A program made the position numbers and the translations under genes. Of a stretch of 64,000 bases of DNA, positions 22,854-35,461 are shown one piece after another. Origin of the DNA: Coprinus comatus. Its lineage: Eukaryota; Basidiomycota; Agaricomycetes; Agaricales; Agaricaceae. The first letter of the stretch is position 1; each line of letters begins with the position of its first letter. Location: positions 54,105-118,104 of the forward strand of contig JAWPGT010000068.1 in the NCBI GenBank assembly GCA_034638255.1, written 5' to 3'. The notes under the pieces were generated by a model. The model searched no databases. It had not been told where the DNA came from and saw only the letters and a list, made by a program, of their open reading frames with translations.

Positions 22854-24575
22854 CTATGAAAAACCCAAAAAACTCACAATATTCCAAGGTTCTTCACCCC
22901 CATACACATCTGTAAACAACTCCCCAATTTCTGCATTCTTAGAGGACTCCGCCTTTTTAAAGCTCTTCATAACATCCGCACGTAATCTTGCTCTCAACTC
23001 ATTTTCAGCTTCCTCGTTCCACCATCCTCTAGACTCCATAAACAAACGGAATCTACTAATTGGATTGTCGATCCGTTTACGATCTTCAACTTCGGATCTG
23101 GCTCGATAAGCGAAGGAATCATCTGAGGTTGAATGATGGCCAACCCTATTTAGACCAGAGACAAGAGAGAAATTAAGTGGTTATAATTCATTCATGTCAC
23201 GGAGGAATCGGACATTAAATGATAAATGATAGTGGTTTAGACTCCGGAAAGTATACGGGTGCAATTGGTAACCCACCGGTACGTCATAGCTTCAACCAGA
23301 ACTGCACGACCTTGCTCCAAACATCTTCTCCTGGCCTCTCTGACAGCATTAATGACAGCAAGAATGTCATTTCCGTCGACTCGGATGGTGTCGATACCAT
23401 AACCTGCTCCACGGGAGGCGATACCATCACCATTGTATTGTTCTGTGCTAGGTGTACTGATTGCAAAACCATTGTTGCGGCACAGGAAGAGAACTGGTGA
23501 GGGAATGGTGGACGCTAGCATAAATCCAGCATGGAAGTCTACGATGAACCATTGAATGAATATATGCCATAGTAAAATGAGAAAAAGAAAGACGAACCTC
23601 CTTCAGATGCAGCACCTTCACCGAAATAACAAGCGGCAATATTCTTATTGCGGCGTAGGGGATCTCTTCTGAGCGCATATGCTACACCAGCGGCTTGGGG
23701 TATCTGTGTAGCAAGCGGTGATGAAATTGTGTGGAAATGGTGTTGTGGGGAACCGAAGTGCTAAGATCCGGAAAATACTTGTTTTTACGCAAGTTCCGAG
23801 ATGACAATTTGAATACGTACCACTGGCATTTGCCTTCCCTTACCGGACCTATCGTTTTCGTTGCCAAAGCACTGGGCCATTACATCGTCTAGTGTGAAGT
23901 CACGCCAGAGAAGGACTCCCATTTCCCGGTACTGGCCTGCGTGACATTAGGCGGACTCGGCGAAGTTTATTGGTTGGCTTACCAAGGACTCTAAAGAACA
24001 GTCAGACATTAATCTTGCAGTGAAGAAAGGAAGGACTCACTCATCATCCGACTCTAGTGCTGCTGCAGAACCAATGATAGTTGCTTCTTCTCCGTACTGC
24101 TCATACTGTCAGTCACAGTGCTACCAAGGAACAGTCATTGCTTACAGCCGTCATCTGTGCGGTAGTTTAGAGTATTATAAAAACATAAGAAGGACGATAC
24201 GTACATAAAAAGATATTTTTCCTTGTCGTTGAACATTGTACAAAACGTTGTCTAGTGCCGGAAGGAGCTGCATCTTTTCGTATAGACGTTGTGCATAAGC
24301 TTTGTCAATCTATAGCAGGCGTTAGAAAGCATATATCGAGTCAAAGTATCTAGAAAATGGACCTCTGGAAGTTCCGCACCCTCGATAGGTTTTCCAACAC
24401 CATCCAACACACGGTAAGTGGGTATTTGGGTCGTTGATCCTGTCACAGAGTTGAAAAAGTCGAGCTTGCTAACGATGGGCGAGTTTGTAGTTGGAAGATT
24501 GTCTCTGCGAGCGCATGTTGTCGAGAAAAGCCTTGCAACTGCAGTCGACTTTCGTGCTAGAGCAGACCGGATCAT
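22854..24575 (-). CDS. Branched-chain 2-oxoacid dehydrogenase E1 component, alpha subunit (mitochondrial)
   Basis: This subunit binds thiamine diphosphate and decarboxylates the 2-oxoacids of Leu, Ile and Val. Nine exons on the minus strand (24575-24363, 24309-24205, 24154-24146, 24096-24041, 23990-23983, 23936-23821, 23760-23598, 23538-23277, 23145-22854) sum to exactly 407 codons. Seen: an Arg/Ser-rich mitochondrial presequence, [52 protein letters not shown], the thiamine diphosphate segment [15 protein letters not shown]...CRNNGFAIS, and the kinase-regulated loop [14 protein letters not shown], in which the serines phosphorylated in animals are kept. Exons 3 (ATGACGGCT, 9 nt) and 5 (AGTCCTTG, 8 nt) are microexons with good splice sites on both sides, and both are required for the conserved protein. 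Confidence 0.95.
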
Positions 24576-24869
24576 GGCAGAGAGAGCAGAGATATTGGGT
24601 CACGTGTGAGAAGATACATTTGAAATACAAATAGGTGGAGTGAGAGATCTGATGGCCCGATCTCCTTCCAAGATTGGCCTCTCCCAATAAGGTCAATCCC
24701 TGTGGTAATTTTACATATCATACCGTTGTATAGCTACCATATTTCTTCTCACCAGAACTCTTACCTTACTTTCTTACCCTTCCCCCTTTGTTGTGGCTGG
24801 CCCCGTAGACGTGCAGCACTGTGGCCTGCACAATCCTTTTCTTTACATTCGTTTTACCACTGAGCAGTA
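24576..24869. promoter_or_regulatory. Divergent promoter of the E1 alpha gene and a surface-protein gene
   Basis: 294 bp between two start codons on opposite strands. A CACGTG palindrome lies at 24601-24606, 26 bp upstream of the dehydrogenase start. No TATA box is obvious. Confidence 0.45.
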
Positions 24870-26712
24870 ATGTTTATTCATTCACTGCCTTTCGTTCTTT
24901 CATTCTTGACTTGGTCGACACAAAATGCCTCTGGAATGGACCTCAATTTTTCCATCTCTGAAGTGCGACAGTGTGCACCTGTTTCTCTTACATTTTCAAC
25001 CGACGTCAAGGATGGTATGAATAATTCTATGTCACTCGCAATCCTTCCTTTTGGCTCTGCACCAATCTTTATTCCAATTCAAAACGTCGCATCCGACTAT
25101 TCTCAAGTTTCTGTCAACTTCATACCTCTACTTGCTGGGAATCAGTTTGTTGCTTCCTTGGATGATGCGAATGGACAGAGTATCGCACAAATATCCGATA
25201 TCACCACAATCCTTCCTTCATCGACTAACGACTCCTCTTGTACCGCTGCAAGAGCACTACCAGTCGTTACCACTTTCGACATCGTTACGAATCCTACTCA
25301 ATGCGAAGGGATGACGGTGACATATAATCCCGCTGTCGTTCAAACTGCTCCAAGGGTACGAGCTTATGTACCAAGAGGAGATGCTTTGGACCTTACGAAA
25401 ACCGCTGACGATGGAAATGGCACTGCCAAGTATCTTATTAGTATTGAACGTGGAAGTCGGATATTGTTGTTGTTTCAAAACGACAATGGTCAAAATCAAC
25501 AGACGACTGAATTACTTACAGGTACCATTCAATTTTGAATATTTATACTGAGCATCTCTAACGAATTCTGAAGTTGCAGGGGATAAATCAACTACCAAAC
25601 AGTGTTTAACAAGACTCACCATGATGAACGGAACCACAAATGATGATGCTAGTCGTCAACCAAAAGGTATTTCGCAGTGAGTAAATCCTTCATATGCTTC
25701 AATGGCACATGTAACTAAATATTTATTTTTTTCAAAAAAGAGCGGTAATCATTGGTGCTGCTATAGGCGGAGCTACCATTATCCTCGTTGCAATAGCAAT
25801 GATCATCTACCTCGTTCGAGATCATAAACGCAAAAAACGAAGGACAATCAATAGTTTCTTTACACGACATTTCCCTCCTCCTGGGGTCATAGTCCCAATG
25901 TCATCAAGTTTTGACAACGTCACACCCAGGAACCTGAACAGGAATTCAAATCCATTCGAAGAAGCTTCAACAACCGAGCGAGGGAACCCGAACCCGAATT
26001 TGAATGAAGGATTTATATTGAACCCTCCTTATGTCACGGTCATGGGAGACTTCGAGGACTCAAATGATACTGGTGCCTCAAAGGTGTCAATGTCCCGTAG
26101 TTACTCTTCATGGACACATGACGAACCGAGTAAGTTTCAGGATTTACCCTTAACATTGAGATAAATTCGTAACTAACTGTGACTCGAAAAGACCATAGAG
26201 ACGAACCACATCATCATTCAGGCTCTCTCGAGTTGACAAGTATACCTTTCGATATCGAGGATATGTTGAATAGGGGTCAAGATTTGGGGAGTCCTTCTCG
26301 TATCCCTGAGCCTGAATTAGCAATGTCACAAGTTGATGAACAAGTACAGAAGGCTCAGGTTGATGGTGCTGATGTTGAGACTCTGAAGGCAGAAAATTTG
26401 GGTTCGGATGAGTTTGGTGGCTCCGACTTGAAAACCGAAGCAACCATGATACGTCATTGGAGGTCTCCATCGGATGTTCCTGTTGGATTGCCTTATTCTG
26501 GTTCATTTTCGGGTCTTTCCATCCTTGTGAATGTGCATCCCAATCCGTTCAACGAAGAAGGAAATAACATTATGATTCATAGTCCATTGATCCATGATTC
26601 GGATGAACCTGCTAGGCCGACTTCGGACAGTGTTCTTCCGGTTGTGGTAGAGCATGATGGGACTGAGGGTGTTATTTCGTTGGACAATATTGAGAAATCG
26701 GGGGGAGGGTGA
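24870..26712 (+). CDS. Predicted single-pass cell-surface protein, function unknown
   Basis: No family recognised. Four exons (24870-25521, 25580-25676, 25741-26129, 26192-26712) give 552 residues. Seen: an N-terminal signal peptide (MFIHSLPFVLSFLTWSTQ), an ectodomain of about 240 residues with few cysteines and several N-X-S/T sites, one transmembrane helix (AVIIGAAIGGATIILVAIAM, about residues 252-275), a basic stop-transfer KRKKRR, and a long polar, acidic cytoplasmic tail with NPF motifs (SNPFEE, PNPFNEE) that could serve endocytosis. The layout resembles fungal wall sensors, but the ectodomain is not a WSC or cysteine-rich domain that I know. Confidence 0.78.
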
Positions 26713-27492
26713 AGGATGTTTGAACGTCGAAGCTGAAGAAGTGGGAAGGTATTCGTTTGATTTGGCGAGTGTTAACTTTTAAAAATGAAGTTTGTAAAAT
26801 GAAAAGTGTTGTATTATTAGTTCGATATTCTGTTTGTTTTCTTTTGTTACCTATCTGTGTATCATACTCTTTAGAAATTGAAATTGATTCGTACCATTTT
26901 TACAGATGAGATATCTTGTGGGACAATTGAAGGCTAATTTTCTTATATATATATATACCAACAAGCTGAGGCCTTGTGTTTCAACTTTTCAAAGTCGATC
27001 GCGAAGGTTTGTATGAATCATGTCGGAAAATTCTTCAGTCATCCAACCTGCATTAACTGCCTTGAATGAATATATCTCCACATCTCCTCTGAAACGTGGA
27101 GATTATTGTAGGATGATAATGTTGGACATTACATCACATGACGTAGTTGTAGATATATAATGTCCTCACCAACGCCAATATAACTCTGAAATGTAGGATG
27201 GGCCATCAAGGATCAAGAAGATTGGTGCTCTGTATTCCCCCCGGGGTTCAACTCCCTCCCTCCCCCTCCCCCTCCCCCTCCCCCTCTCAAGAATCTTATA
27301 GATAACACCAATGTTCTAAGTGGCTGATCAAAGTCAGATTAGATTAAAAAAGAAATGAACATATACAAACTTACTTTTGTGCAAGAATTCGCCCAATCAC
27401 CAACAAAACAATATCATATATCCCGCCTTCAGTCACCATAGAAATGTCGGATGTTTAGTGGATGATTTCGTAATTAGATCTCAGTCAGACCA
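26713..27492. other. Intergenic between convergent genes, with TA run and C-rich tract
   Basis: 780 bp between two converging 3' ends. A short (TA)n lies at about 26944-26957 and a (CCCCTC)n tract at about 27253-27286. No gene was seen. Confidence 0.55.
27253..27286. repeat. (CCCCTC)n C-rich microsatellite
   Basis: Repeats of CCCCTC/TCCCCC over about 34 bp. The minus strand reads as at least four runs of four or more G separated by single A, a classical G-quadruplex pattern. It lies between the 3' ends of two converging genes. Confidence 0.85.
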
Positions 27493-27807
27493 TTAAGATT
27501 CATCGTCGCTTTTTGGTAGTTTGACAGCCTCTTCTCTGGCTTTTCTGCGACCACCCATCATAAGAGTGACATAGTCTGCACCTCCTAGTACAGGGCCTTC
27601 ATGCTTGCTACTACGAGCATTTGCTATCTTCTCTTTGCGAGTAGCCTTTTTCTGAGCATTCTGTACTTGCACATTCGTGGAAGTTGAAGCCGATGACTGA
27701 TTTTTGGGCTTCAGCTTTTTTGACTAATAAATATTGATAAGTTTTGTGATTTATAGATACACAACTAAACTTACTACACGCTTGTGCAGCTTTGCACTCT
27801 TGCCCAT
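27493..27807 (-). CDS. Small lysine-rich conserved protein
   Basis: Two exons on the minus strand (27807-27775, 27723-27493) give 87 residues. The protein begins MGKSAKLHKRV, is very rich in Lys/Arg/Ser/Gln, and ends with GGADYVTLMMGGRRKAREEA followed by an acidic SDDES. A basic start and acidic end suggest a nuclear or nucleolar protein, possibly linked to ribosome assembly, but I know of no assigned function. The C-terminal YVTLMMGGRRKA motif looks selected, since it stands out from the low-complexity remainder. Its start lies 184 bp from the divergent nucleoporin gene. Confidence 0.75.
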
Positions 27808-27991
27808 AGTTGTCAAGTTGCAGAGAGTTGAAGTGGACCCGAAGGCATCAAGGATGTTTACCTAAGCACACCACGTGCCGAGGACCCATTGGGTGGACTT
27901 GTCCAGCGAACGCGCAACAAAGTCTCGCTTTCTACCACCAAGCGAGCTTACGGTCTTCAACATTCTAATTGGCAAGCTCCTAAAGCGAGTC
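27808..27991. promoter_or_regulatory. Divergent promoter of the lysine-rich protein and Tpr/Mlp1 genes
   Basis: 184 bp between the start codons. It contains a CACGTG palindrome at 27872-27877. No TATA box was recognised. Confidence 0.45.
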
Positions 27992-30900
27992 ATGATGAAG
28001 ACTCGTACAAAGCGTAAAGCTCAAGAGGGTTCGGCTCAACCGGAAGAGTCTCTCACCATTTTATTACCCGACGACATTGACCTTGACGCTTTGTCCAATT
28101 TACTGCCTGATACAAGTATCACATCACCTTCCCCTGACGCAATCGTTGCGCTATATAGGCTGCTGTTGGCGCAGAACGGAGAGTTGGATAATGTACAACA
28201 TGAATTGGAGAATGTTCAAGCAGAGGGAGAGAAAAAAGATGTTGAGTTAGACCAGGCGTTACAGGATAAAGAGAGTGTTATGAAGGAATTGGAAGAGAAA
28301 ATTGAGAACTCTCGAGAAGAATTGAAAAAAGCAAAGTCAGAACGCGACGAACTTGGTATGTGTGGTGTACGTTTGGTCCTCTTTTGTGGATATTGATGTA
28401 TGAAATCGTGCGCATTTAGCTGAGTCCAAGAATAAGCTACAAGAAGAGATCAATGTCTTGCAGAATTCACGTTCCCAGACAAATGCTGAGACAGAGACGC
28501 TAAAGCATCGTGTCGAGGATATTGAGCGGGAGAAACGCGAACTTGTGGGTGTCATTAGCCGGTTGAAGGACGAGGGCTCTCAGAGAGGGGGTGCGTTTTT
28601 GCATTAACTTCTTTACGCGCTGTCGCTCACATCTAGCGCAGAAGAGATCACAACACTTCGAGCTAACCTCAAAGAGGCCCGACAGGAACACGCTAAATTG
28701 GAAACTCAACTTCGGGAACTTCGTGCGACAGAAACTTCCAGCAAGGTACGTCAGATACCACACTTCCCCTTTGGGCCCTTGATATTTACAAATAACTATA
28801 GTTCAAGACTGATACCCTCACACAACAACTTGAACTTGCACAAGCTGAGGCTAAGCGTAGCAATGAAGAACTTAATGCTAGGATGGAGGAATTCACCAAA
28901 TATAGACGAACCAAGCACGCTGAGTTTACCAACCTCCAAGCATCACACGACAATCTCGTTCAAAATGCAGAATCGCTCCAAGCTTCCCTTCAAACACTAC
29001 AAGCCTCTCATTCTTCCCAGACCCATCAGCTAAATCAAGCTCTATCGAAGGTCCAAGACCTAACCGGTCAACTCGCGGAACAAGAAACCAAGTTCGCGAG
29101 TGAGGCTAATGGATTGAAGCGATTGGTAGGCTTGATGGAGGATAGGGAGAAGCAGGCCAGAGAGATTGTTGAGAACTTGGAAAGAGAATGGGCGGGTGCT
29201 GGTAAGAAGTCAGAGATGAAGGAGCATGCTTTGAAAGAGGAGATTGAAAAGGAGAGAAGAGGTCGTGAAGAGGCTGAGAAACGCCTAAAGAACCTGGAAG
29301 CTGTTGTTGAAGGAATGGGACGAGGCGAGCTACCTTTGCCTGGTCGTCAAAGCATGCCTGGTCGTCAAAGCATGCCTGGAACACCCTTCTGCACACCTGG
29401 GACTCCCGGAGATCCATTCAACGATGGTATGTTAGGCTTGAGTCCTACCATTGCGATCGCCAGCCGAACACAAAAGAGCGGCAAGACTTTCACGGAGGTC
29501 TATAGCGATTATGTCAAGCTTAAGGAGGATTATGCGAAGAAGGTTGTAGAATACGATAACATGGACCGTACGTTACAATCTGTGCTTGCACAAATCCAAG
29601 AACGGGTAAGCCTAGATGCTTTTGTGATATACTACTTTATATTTATAGTTCCTTTAGGCTCCGATTCTATCACAACAACGAGCGGAGTATTATCGGCTCC
29701 AAACAGAGGCCTCAGAGCTGGCCAAGCAACTCTCACAAGTCATTACCGAACGCGACTCTCAGGTTAGTCTCGTACAAGAGACTTCCCAGAAATACAACAA
29801 AGTCACAGCAGAAAACAAACTTCTACAACGTCAATTGGATGATCTTGGCAGACAAGTTCAGAAGCTACTTCGAGAAATCGCACGTCATGATGATCCTACC
29901 ATTCCTTCCGACGAAGATTTAGAGCAGATTCAAGTTGAAGCTGCCCAGGTTGACCAGGTCATCACGAACAGTCTTGTGTTGTTCAAGAACATCGAGCAAT
30001 TGCAACAACAAAATCAGAGATTACTTGCCGTTGCGCGTGATTTGGGTTCTAGGTTAGAGAATGAAGAACAAGAGTATAAAGATTCTATGGAGCGTGAACA
30101 AACCGAAGCCATCAAAGAAGCACACGACGCGATCCAAGAACTCGCTGCTACGTTAGATAGAGAGAAGAAACATCACGAGAAGGTTATTCAAGCATACATG
30201 AAGGAACGTGAGGCTTTGAAATCAATGGTTGCGAAGGCTGAGAAAGCTGGTGTTGTGATATCTACCGAGCCTACCATTAATGGTGAGAGTGGTGTTGGGC
30301 AAGATGTATTGGCCAAGGAGCTTGTAGATGTCCAGAATCAATTCGAGGCGTATAGAACTGAGATGGGCATGGATACATTGAAGCTCAGAGAAGATCTGGT
30401 TCAAGCGCAAAGAGAGGCTACGACGGCAACGGCTTCGCTTGCCAAGGCTGAGGCCAAGGTTCAGTACATGACTGGTGAGTATATATCCACATATTTCCTA
30501 TATATTTTTGCTCAACCATTCGTCTTCCGTCAATGTTTAGAACGTAGTCGCATGTATCAGGAGCAACTTGACGTCCGTTATAGCGAGGTTGAGAATCTCT
30601 CTAAACGTAATACACAGCTCCAAGCACAGTGGACTCGTTTGGACATCGAGTGTAACCGTCTCACCGAAGATCTACAAGTTGCTAATGGTCGCGTTGAGCA
30701 ACTCAGGAACGAGAATGCCAACTTGCGTGCGGAGAAAGATATCTGGCAGGGTACCCAAAATCGTCTGCTTGAAGAGAATAGGGCGTTGTCGTTGGATCGC
30801 TCTCATCTATCGGATCTCATTGCTAATGTGCAAAAGATGCATAATGATCTCGAGAGGTCAGGAGAGAACGATAGACGTCGTCTTGAAAGTCAGCTACAGA

Positions 30901-33900
30901 TGCTTGAGAGCCAAACGTGAGTAACCTGTTATTCTCGACTGTTTCTGTTACAAAATTTAAGTGTAATCAATAGTCAAGACCTGCGCGCTCAAGTCACTCA
31001 AGAACGTGATACCATTCGCAACTTGCAATTGCAAAAAGAATTCGACGTCAAGGAACTTCAAAGTCGTCTCGACAAAACTGTGAGTTTTAAACTTATATCC
31101 CTTCTGGGCTCGTGGAGCTAAATGCTATTTTATTGTTAGACTGAGGAATATGCTCGCAATCGTGAAAACCTCTTGGCAGCCGAGATGACCAAGAATCACC
31201 TTCAAGAGAAGTTTGATGATCTTACTAAACGGCTACAAGGCAATGAAGAGAAGTTATCTGTTTACGAACGTCGTCCTGTTGGGTCTGCCAGTGTTGTGCC
31301 TGAGAATAACGATGAAAGTTTATCCCGTGAACAACAGTTGGAATCGGAGGTTGCTGAGCTTAGGTAAAGATCCCGCTTCACTTTTACCATGAGCTGTCTT
31401 TTCACAAGGCCAACAGATCGGCACTTAAGGTTACGGAAGTTAACCTTGCAAATGCTAAAGAGCATGTACAGCAATATCAAGATATTTCCAAAGCTAACGA
31501 AGAGGCTTTGTCGAATCTCAGTAATACCTTCGATGAGTACAAGTCTTCGACTGAGGCTCAGGTTGCTCGCCATGAAGTATGTAGTTCTATTGATGCACAC
31601 GGGATAATGGGTTGATGTTCTTTTTTTCCAGTCTGAACAAAAGTCCTTAGAAGAGAGACTACAAGTTACTCAACAAGAACTGGCTGAAGTCAAGAACAAA
31701 TATCAAGAACTACAGAAAGTTTTCGAAACTGAACGTGCTGCTTGGGCGAGCGACAAGAAGACTTTGGAGGATACTATTGTTGATATGAGTACTTCAGAGA
31801 AGCATTCTGAACAGGATATGCATCATTGGCAACAGGAACTGCGTGTACAAGAAGAACGCGCCAAGGTAGAGGATTATCATTTGTTTCTGAAAGAATGAAG
31901 GTGCTAATTTCTTTTGTTCTAGTCTGCAGAAGAGAGATACTCCAACGAACTGGTTGCTCATGCCGAGGCTATCAAGGCGATTGAAACGCTCCGCAAAGAT
32001 CTTTCAACTGCTCAAAACTCTTCCCGCAATAATCTTACCGCCGCCGAAACAGCCCAAGCCAAACTCACATCCTCTGAAGGAAGCTGGAAACAACAGAAGG
32101 AATCTCTGGACAAGGAAATTTCTGATCTTAAAGAAAGGTTAGTTTCGAACTTGTCGGCTAGGCAATCTTGTCGTTGTGTGCTGATTACCGCTTTGTAACG
32201 TCACAGGTGCAAAGATCTTGGTTCGCAGAATACCACTCTCCTTCAACATTTGGAGACCGTCAGCACACAAGCTACACGCATTAGGCAGGCAGCTGGTTCA
32301 TCTGAAGTAGAGACTACAGAGACCGAAGGCGGTGATAATTCTGATGCCAAACTCGCTGAGCTTCACTCAGTTGTATCGTGGCTTCGTAGGGAGAAGAATA
32401 TTGTCGATCTACAGCTACAACTTGCTACAGACGAGAATGTGCGACTCAAGAAACAAATTGAGCACCTCACGAAATCGCTACAGGAAACACAAGCCACATT
32501 ATCTCAAGTTAGTTTGAATTCATGTCTAATGACAATATCGCTCACACCTATGTATATAGGAGCGTGAGAAAGCTGTCGAGAATTCGGCATCGGCAGCTCA
32601 ACATGCTGAACTCGTAGAGAGGATCAATCAACTCAATATTTTGAGGGAAAGCAACGCTACTCTTCGTGCAGAATGTGAAGGCTACTCGAAGAAGTCCCAA
32701 GAGCTCGAATCTAAACTTAAGACTATTATGGCCGAATTGGAACCTGCTCAAGAACAAACTCGTGTTGCTCAGGCTGAGTTGGAGGTCACCAAAAATCAAG
32801 TTGCTCGCTTGGAGGAAGAAGCTCGCAAGTGGCAAGAGCGTAACGCACGACTCCTTTCTAAGGTAGTTATTGACTAGCTTCCCAAACTGAGCTCGGTACT
32901 CATATAGTTAACAGTATGATCGCATTGATCCCGCTGAGGTGCAAGCCCTGAAGGATGAGATTGATGGTTTGAAATCTCAAAATACTGAGTTGGCAAAGAA
33001 GAAGACCGAACTTGAAGAGTCTGAAACTAACCTCAACAAGAGAAATGACGAGTTGGCTGGACGTGTGAGTCAACATTGTTCTACTTTTCATTTCATCAGC
33101 TCATCTCAATGTTATAGCTTGAGAACTTCAAGACAACTGCTCAAAAGAACAACATGATCTTCAAGAACAAGATGGAACACCACCGCCTGGAGAATGTCAA
33201 GATCAGTGAGGAGAAACAAAAGTCAGAAGAACGTGTTAAGGAGCTTGAGGCTGAAATCACGAAACTTAAGGTATCCTCTGAAGGTGCTGATGGTGAAGCG
33301 GCCAAACAAACCACCGAGCAATCCAACAAGATTGTATGTGATTTGTTGATTGAAATATTTCGTCTACTAACAAATTGCTCAGGCTGCTCTTCAAAAAGAA
33401 CGCGATGAACTACTTGTAGAAAAGGAGAACTGGGCCAAGTCTGGTGCTTCGGGTGCTCCTATGTCAATGGATGCAGCCTGGGAACAAGAAAAGATTCAGC
33501 TCGTTAAAGCTCGCGATGAGGCCGAAGAAAAACTCAAGGTAGGTGATTCGTCAAGGCCAATTTGAGATCTCATATTGATAATCGTTCGTTAGGCTGCAGT
33601 AGAAGAAGCTAAGAAAGCTGTCGAAGATGCGAAGAGTCAACGCTTCCAATCTGTAAATATTCTTCCCCATCTCCATCTTCCCATATCATTAATAATGTTC
33701 GTAGGAAAAATTCCAAGCCAGGATACGTTCTATGTTCGAAGCAAAGGCTGCGGAAGCAGAACGTGCTGCAGCACAGCAAGCAACAGCCGTCACAGAGGCT
33801 GTTGAAAAAGTTAAGAAAGAACTGGGCACAAACCCTTCCGCAGCAGACAATGCAGAGTTGGCCAAGAAACATGCGGACGAACTTAAGGCCTTACAGGAGA

Positions 33901-34709
33901 GACTTCTTGCTCAACATGAAAAGGATCTGAAAGTAGCTGTTGATGCCGCTGTTGAGGCTGCGAAGAAGGAAGCACCTGGCTCGACTGCCAATTTCGACAA
34001 AGATGCTGCTATCAAAGCCGCCATGGCCGAATATGATGAGAAAATTAAGGCTCAGCACGAGGCCGAAATCGAATCCGCTGTTGAACGAGGAAGAAGGGAG
34101 CAAATGACAAAGGGAAAACTGAAGGATGCACAACTTGCCAAAGCTCAGAAGCGAGTGAAAGATCTTGAAGGTCAAATTATTGAATGGAAGAATGCCGGAC
34201 TCATTCCTCAAGATGCGACCATTAGCTCTGCTCCTGCAGCCACGGCACCCACTACCACTCCAGCTCCAGCTCCAGCTCCCGCCAACATCCAACCAGCTCC
34301 CGCGGCAGCTACAGTCACTCCGTCCCCGACAACACAACAAAATAGCAATCAACCGTTCCAACGAAAACAATCTATTCCAGGTCACCCATCAGGACCACCA
34401 ACGGGACCCGCTGCTGCACGCGGAGGTGCTCCACATCGCGGACGTGTTCTTCTTGGTCGGCCAGTAACCCAAAGAGTACCACCTGTCAAATCCTCTTCAG
34501 GGACACAGCAAGCTGCTGCTGCTGCCTCGGCTGCAGCTGCGTCTTCTGTACCTGCCGGCGGAATGTCCATTATGGGAGCTGCCGGAAAACGCCCACGTGA
34601 AGAAGGGAATACATCTGCCGGGGATGACTCACTCGCCAAACGTCTGAAACCATCTGAAGGGACAGGAAGACCTGTTCAAATTAGACGACCACCGCCACCT
34701 CAACCTTAG
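27992..34709 (+). CDS. Nuclear-basket nucleoporin Tpr/Mlp1 family
   Basis: Tpr/Mlp proteins form the filaments of the nuclear pore basket and act in mRNA export and quality control. Eighteen exons (first 27992-28355, last 33705-34709, introns mostly 49-70 nt) sum to 5763 nt, 1921 residues, the usual size. Nearly all of it is heptad coiled coil. The diagnostic region is NMDRTLQSVLAQIQERAPIL, followed by ENKLLQRQLDDLGRQVQKLL and QRLLAVARDLGSRLENEEQE. The last 170 residues are unstructured, rich in Ala/Pro/Gln, with RGGAPHRGR and a Pro-rich end. An 18-nt exact tandem repeat (about 29339-29374) doubles the peptide PGRQSM. ATG 27992 is followed at once by a second ATG. A basic segment (KTRTKRK) comes right after the start. 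Confidence 0.95.
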
Positions 34710-35461
34710 TTCATTTGAATCGTGCAATCTCCATTTATCATCCGCACAAGTTATCTTTCTGTAATACTGTATGTAATGACTCTGTATTTTATTGAAACCA
34801 TGGACCCGCGATACATAACGGTCTCACTTAGCTGCTTGTCGTACCTCATAGACATATTGGTCATCTTTTTACATCCATCTTTTCAGGTCCGCTGTCTACG
34901 TCAATATGTCCAATACTATATCTCTCTGTGGGTGAGACTCGGAAGTTACAAGTTACCTGTGTCCATTGCATGCATCTTCTCGTGGGGATATCGCCTTAAT
35001 AACAATTCCCTTAGCAATCTTAATTAACCTACCACAAGTTCAGCACACTAGCCATCAGGGGAACCTCACAAAACGCAGTCCAGGATTGGCTGGGTGGATA
35101 GATGAGGAGTTCCGACCATATGGACAACTTTCTTCTCATCCCCGCAATGGTTTAGTTCCATGCACATGAAGATCATGAGTCCCATCTGACACACATTACC
35201 TTGGTATCCTTCACCCACCCGCTCTTGTATACGAGGGAGTAATAGGTATCCGAAGTACTGGGTGCATATATTTGTGACCATGCTGTACAGTGTGTTGTGG
35301 ACCACACTTCAGACTTCAAGTCTCTCTCTCTCACTACTCTTATACTTATCTTCCATTCTCTTGAGCTCTCCCAAGCTCTCTCTTCTCTTTCAAATAGTTC
35401 TCTCGGTCCTCCTGCTCTTTTTTGGTATTTTGGAAACGGGGACCATACCGGGAATCCGAAG
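34710..35461. other. Intergenic
   Basis: 752 bp between two plus-strand genes. It contains a TC-rich run near 35318-35400 that is likely the promoter or 5' leader of the arrestin-like gene. No gene was seen. Confidence 0.5.

Noticed and set aside
23777..24110. Extra residues YEQ in E1 alpha from the upstream acceptor (gacag) of exon 4
   Set aside because: The downstream acceptor (gagcag at 24097-24099) gives the conserved MTAYGEEAT without an insertion.
27253..27286. Possible CRISPR-like or regulatory array at the C-rich repeat
   Set aside because: It is a simple microsatellite without spacers, and the organism is a eukaryote.
34382..34639. Ala/Pro-rich minus-strand frame opposite the Tpr/Mlp1 C-terminus
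   Set aside because: Low-complexity shadow of the coding strand.
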